From NCBI GenBank assembly GCA_027317645.1, contig DAHVQS010000070.1, positions 1 to 8,493 on the forward strand: a stretch of 8,493 bases of DNA, written 5' to 3'. Numbering within the stretch: position 1 is the stretch's first letter; each line of letters starts with the position of its first letter. This DNA comes from Paenalcaligenes sp021793095 (lineage in GTDB: Bacteria; Pseudomonadota; Gammaproteobacteria; Burkholderiales; Burkholderiaceae_B). The notes beneath the pieces are model-generated. The model searched no databases and was not told the DNA's origin. It worked only from the letters and a program-made list of their open reading frames with translations. Position numbers and translations under genes: made by a program. This document shows positions 5,622-8,493 of the stretch, piece by piece.

Positions 5622-6956
5622 ATGCTAAAAAAACAGTACAAAGACATCCTGAAAATGGCTTGGCCCATTATTTTGGCCAATGCCTCGGTCCCTATTCTTG
5701 GTCTGGTCGACACCGCTGTGATCGGCCAAACTGGGACCGCCATCCACCTCGGCGCCATTGCGCTGGCAGCGCTCATTTTTAATTTTGTCTACTGGGGGTT
5801 TGGGTTTTTGCGCATGGGCACCACAGGGTTTGTCGCGCAGGCCAAGGGCGCCCAACAGCAGGATGAGTTGCATGCATTGGTCTTTAGGACTCTGTTACTG
5901 GGCTGTTTGATAGGATTGGCCCTGATCATCTTGCAATGGCCCATCGAGCGCATCGCGACCAGCTGGATCAGTGCCAGCGATGCCGTGCTCGATGAGGTGC
6001 GTGCTTATTTCTACGTACGCATCTGGGGCGCTCCAGCCACGCTGATGATTTTTGCCCTCTTGGGTATTTTTATTGGCATGGGCTGGTCTAAACAATTGCT
6101 CATCACTCAGCTGGTGCTCAATGGGCTTAATATTATTTTCAATATCCTCTTTGTGCTGGGTTTGCACCTAGGGGTCAAAGGCATTGCTTTGGGCACCTTG
6201 GTCGCCGAATGGTTGGCTTGGGCTGTGGCCTTGGCCATCCTGTTGCCCCGTATGGGACTGCGCCATCCCCTACAGCGGTTTGCCGAGCTGCTGACCAACA
6301 TACTTGATGCGGCACGGCTCAAGGCGTTGTTTTCGGTCAATGCCAATATCATGATCCGCACATTGGCCCTCATTGCCGGCTTTGCCTGGTTCGCCAACGA
6401 GGGAGCCAAATTTGGGGACGGGACGCTGGCAGCGAATCATATTTTATTGCAGTTTATTAGCCTCTCGGCTTTTTTCCTGGACGGCTATGCCAATGTTGCT
6501 GAGGCGCTGGTCGGCCAAGCCTACGGTGCCCGTGACACACGACAGTTTAGCCAGGTGATCAAGGACAGCACCGTACTGGCTGCCATCACGGCTTTTATGT
6601 TGGCACTGCTTTTTTATTATTTTGGCCATGATTTCATTGTCTGGTTGACGCAGGATCGGCAGGTGCAGGCCATCGCCCGAGTATTCAACCCCTGGGCAGC
6701 GGTGTATATCTTTAGTTCATTTGCCGCCTTTCAGTTGGATGGGATCTTTATCGGCGTGACCCAAACACGGCAAATGCGTAATGCCACCATTTTGGCCTTG
6801 CTGAGTTTTGTGGCCCTGTCAGTGCTGCTAACGCCTCGCTGGGACAACCACGGCCTGTGGATAGCATTTATTGGCTACGTGGTTGTCCGCGCCATCGCCC
6901 TCGGGGCTTATTATCCCGCACTGCGACGCAGCGCAAAGGCTCAGGTAGAGGATTGA
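5622..6956 (+). CDS. MATE family efflux transporter, DinF-like
   Basis: Inner-membrane antiporter of the multidrug and toxic compound extrusion family. Such proteins export cationic drugs or metabolites using an H+ or Na+ gradient. The actual substrate cannot be read from the sequence. The product is 444 aa with many hydrophobic segments consistent with the usual 12 helices. DinF-type signatures are GLVDTAVIG in helix 1 (27-35, with Asp30 in the place of the conserved cation-site aspartate), FLDGYANVAEALVGQAYGARD (starting at 285) and FQLDGIFIGVTQTRQMRN (starting at 370). I chose the ATG at 5622 over an in-frame TTG at 5568 because the latter coincides with the predicted transcript start and would add a Pro-rich stretch from the C-rich leader. 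The Shine-Dalgarno is weak (CGGA). It is the only plus-strand gene here, and its 3' end overlaps the convergent pgk by 16 bp. Naming it dinF would imply SOS control; I noticed no LexA site. Confidence 0.93.
   Translation: MLKKQYKDILKMAWPIILANASVPILGLVDTAVIGQTGTAIHLGAIALAALIFNFVYWGFGFLRMGTTGFVAQAKGAQQQDELHALVFRTLLLGCLIGLALIILQWPIERIATSWISASDAVLDEVRAYFYVRIWGAPATLMIFALLGIFIGMGWSKQLLITQLVLNGLNIIFNILFVLGLHLGVKGIALGTLVAEWLAWAVALAILLPRMGLRHPLQRFAELLTNILDAARLKALFSVNANIMIRTLALIAGFAWFANEGAKFGDGTLAANHILLQFISLSAFFLDGYANVAEALVGQAYGARDTRQFSQVIKDSTVLAAITAFMLALLFYYFGHDFIVWLTQDRQVQAIARVFNPWAAVYIFSSFAAFQLDGIFIGVTQTRQMRNATILALLSFVALSVLLTPRWDNHGLWIAFIGYVVVRAIALGAYYPALRRSAKAQVED
6918..6934. other. GC-rich hairpin at the convergent MATE/pgk 3' ends
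   Basis: GCACTGC (6918-6924) and GCAGCGC (6928-6934) form a 7-bp stem, including one G-T wobble, with a 3-nt loop. It lies inside the last MATE codons and begins 6 nt past the pgk stop on the minus strand. No U-tract follows in either direction, so it is not a standard terminator. It may stabilise an RNA 3' end or be a by-product of coding sequence. Confidence 0.3.
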
Positions 6957-8143
6957 GCGCGCTCTTCGAGCACGGCAACAGCGGGTAGCTTTTTGCCCTC
7001 TAAGAACTCTAAAAAAGCGCCTCCGCCTGTGGATATATAGCTGATTTTATTGCTGACCCCAAATTTTGCGATGGCGGCCAAGGTGTCTCCACCGCCAGCA
7101 ATAGAATAGGCCTCGGAATCAGCAATGGCATTGGCCAAAGTGCGGGTACCGCTGGCAAAGGCCGGAAACTCAAACACCCCCACAGGGCCATTCCAGACAA
7201 TGGTCCCTGCATGGGCCAATAGCCCTGCCAACTGCGCAGCCGTTTTAGGGCCCACATCTAGAATCAGATCATCCTCGGCGATGTCTTGGGCATTTTTGGT
7301 TTCGGGTGTTGCGTCAGTGGAAAACTGTTTCGCACATACCAGATCCACCGGGATGGGCACCTGTGCCCCGCGCTCTTTCATGCGCTGGATCACATAACGC
7401 GCCTCATCGACCTGCTCGGCCTCAGCCAATGATTTGCCAATCGGCAGGCCCTCGGCCAGCATAAAAGTATTGGCGATGCCACCCCCCACAATCAGCTGAT
7501 CGACCTCTTCGGCCAGCGCACGCAGGATAGACAGCTTGGTAGAAACCTTGGCACCCCCGACGATGGCAACCAAGGGACGGGCCGGCTCTTTGAGGCTACG
7601 CCCTAGCGCTTCTAACTCGGCTGCCAGCAACGGCCCAGCACAAGCCACAGGCGCATAACGAGCCACCCCTTCGGTTGAGGCCTGGGCGCGATGCACCGTG
7701 CCAAACGCATCATTGACATAAACATCACACAAGGCAGCCATTTGTCGTGATAGGGTCTCATCGTTGGCGGCCTCACCCACGTTGGTACGGCAATTTTCTA
7801 ATAACACTACCTGCCCGGGCGCGACCTCGACCCCATCGACCCAGTTGCGGCGCAGCGGTACCGGCAGGGCCAGCATCTTGGTCAATCGCTCGGCAATAGG
7901 CGCCAACGAATCTCCTGGGTGTACCTCGCCCTCTTTGGGGCGTCCTAGGTGGGTGGTCACCATCACCGCCGCGCCGGCATCCAGTGCCATGCGAATGGCA
8001 GGCAGCGAGGCCTTGATACGCGTATCATCAGCGATTTCGCCATCCGACATGGGCACATTCATATCCGAACGGATAAACACCCGCTTGCCCTTGAGCTGGC
8101 CCGATTGGGCCAGGTCTTGCATCTTTAGCACAGAAAGCTTCAT
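6941..8143 (-). CDS. pgk: Phosphoglycerate kinase
   Basis: Transfers the phosphate of 1,3-bisphosphoglycerate to ADP in glycolysis, reversibly, using the product of the upstream GapA. The product is 400 aa, the usual bacterial size (about 390-400). The N-terminal substrate domain shows RSDMNVP (25-31), DDTR (39-42), THLGRP (64-69), LLENCRTN (114-121) and DAFGTVHRAQAS (145-156). The C-terminal nucleotide domain shows GGAKVSTK (196-203), GGGIANTF (220-227), VWNGPVGVFE (316-325), GGGDT (350-354 region) and STGGGAFLEFLEG (371-383). Two ATGs are in tandem (8146 and 8143). AGGA (8150-8153) is 3 nt from the first and 6 nt from the second, so I use the second; the first would add one Met. It lies 38 bp downstream of gap with a small hairpin between. 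It has no visible terminator and ends inside the MATE gene. Confidence 0.97.
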   Translation of the reverse strand: MKLSVLKMQDLAQSGQLKGKRVFIRSDMNVPMSDGEIADDTRIKASLPAIRMALDAGAAVMVTTHLGRPKEGEVHPGDSLAPIAERLTKMLALPVPLRRNWVDGVEVAPGQVVLLENCRTNVGEAANDETLSRQMAALCDVYVNDAFGTVHRAQASTEGVARYAPVACAGPLLAAELEALGRSLKEPARPLVAIVGGAKVSTKLSILRALAEEVDQLIVGGGIANTFMLAEGLPIGKSLAEAEQVDEARYVIQRMKERGAQVPIPVDLVCAKQFSTDATPETKNAQDIAEDDLILDVGPKTAAQLAGLLAHAGTIVWNGPVGVFEFPAFASGTRTLANAIADSEAYSIAGGGDTLAAIAKFGVSNKISYISTGGGAFLEFLEGKKLPAVAVLEERAQSST

Positions 8144-8161
8144 CATCCTTCCTACTATCTA

Positions 8162-8177
8162 CCGCATCAACGTGCGG
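8162..8177 (-). other. Intercistronic hairpin between gap and pgk
   Basis: CCGCA (8162-8166) and TGCGG (8173-8177) form a 5-bp stem with a 6-nt loop in the 38-bp gap-pgk spacer. There is no U-tract, so it is unlikely to stop transcription. It could mark an RNA processing or stability element that sets gap and pgk levels separately, but this is inference. Confidence 0.35.
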
Positions 8178-8181
8178 GGAC

Positions 8182-8493
8182 TTATTGGGCCGCCATCATC
8201 GCTGCAGCGGTATCCAGCATGCGGACGGAAAACGCCCACTCATTGTCATACCATGCAGAAACCTTAACCAAACGCCCAGAAGCACGGGTCAACAAGGCAT
8301 CCACGATGCTCGAGGCAGTGGTATGGTTGTGGTCGGTAGACACTAAGGGCTCATCGCAGTACTCGAGCACCCCTTTGAGTTGGCCCTCGGCTGCCTCACG
8401 TAATATCTGATTGACCTCGTCGACGTCCGTATCGCGCTCGGCCACAAAAGAAAGATCCACCATGGAAACGTTGATGGTGGGCACACGGACTGC
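8182..8493 (-). CDS. gap: Glyceraldehyde-3-phosphate dehydrogenase, C-terminal part (5' end beyond window)
   Basis: Oxidises and phosphorylates glyceraldehyde-3-phosphate to 1,3-bisphosphoglycerate with NAD(P), feeding Pgk. Only the last 103 residues are present, starting in the catalytic domain. They include AVRVPTINVSMVDL, in which RVPT carries the conserved phosphate-binding arginine, then LKGVLEY, DHNH, ASSIVDA, and the C-terminal VKVSAWYDNEW helix motif whose Asn contacts the cofactor. The catalytic cysteine, the NAD-binding domain and the start codon lie off the right edge, so cofactor preference cannot be judged. After WYDNEW the usual Gly is Ala (WAFS). It is the upstream partner of pgk on the same strand, a very common pairing. 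The apparent internal start near 8484 is simply a GTG within the gene. Confidence 0.95.
   Translation of the reverse strand, partial: AVRVPTINVSMVDLSFVAERDTDVDEVNQILREAAEGQLKGVLEYCDEPLVSTDHNHTTASSIVDALLTRASGRLVKVSAWYDNEWAFSVRMLDTAAAMMAAQ

Noticed and set aside
7764..8267. 167-codon plus-strand open frame opposite pgk and the end of gap
   Set aside because: It runs antisense to strongly conserved Pgk and GapA coding sequence, has a low-complexity Ser/Thr/Arg/Pro composition typical of a shadow frame, and has no recognisable domain.
1..8493. CRISPR arrays, tRNA/rRNA genes, IS elements, phage or defence genes
   Set aside because: No spaced repeats, tRNA-like cloverleaf, transposase or inverted-repeat ends were seen. 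Nearly all sequence is accounted for by conserved housekeeping genes.

Overview
This window looks like ordinary chromosomal housekeeping DNA from a betaproteobacterium. Burkholderiales is likely, and an Alcaligenaceae-like genus of moderate GC is my best guess. The evidence is protein similarity recalled from memory (PurC, PurE, Fba and Mog all read like the Bordetella/Burkholderia versions) and the gene neighbourhood gap-pgk-...-fba-purC-purE-purK-sua5. No rRNA, tRNA, CRISPR array, insertion sequence or phage gene is visible, and I found no convincing undescribed multi-gene system.

Layout from left to right. Positions 1-3506 hold a compact minus-strand operon, transcribed purC, purE, purK, sua5, with sua5 cut by the left edge. 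PurK, PurE and PurC catalyse three consecutive steps of de novo purine synthesis: AIR to N5-CAIR, to CAIR, to SAICAR. Sua5 makes the threonylcarbamoyl-AMP used for the tRNA modification t6A. Upstream of purC, at 3507-3624, is a strong hairpin with a U-tract, which is either the fba terminator or a purC attenuator. Next come fba (class II fructose-bisphosphate aldolase, 3625-4689) and mog (molybdopterin adenylyltransferase, 4743-5363), both minus strand and probably co-transcribed as mog-fba. A 258-bp divergent intergenic region (5364-5621) carries a perfect TATAAT and a C-rich, G-poor leader facing right, which serves a plus-strand DinF-type MATE transporter gene (5622-6956). That gene converges on and overlaps pgk (6941-8143, minus strand) by 16 bp. 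The 3' end of gap fills the right edge (8182-8493).

Functionally the window combines lower glycolysis/gluconeogenesis (gap, pgk, fba) with purine synthesis and tRNA modification. As I recall it, related betaproteobacteria usually have pyk between pgk and fba. Here that position holds mog and an oppositely oriented MATE gene, which splits the glycolytic cluster. The points most worth a second look are regulatory: the terminator next to the purC ribosome site, the rut-like MATE leader, a possible hairpin over the purK ribosome site, and the overlapping 3' ends of MATE and pgk.
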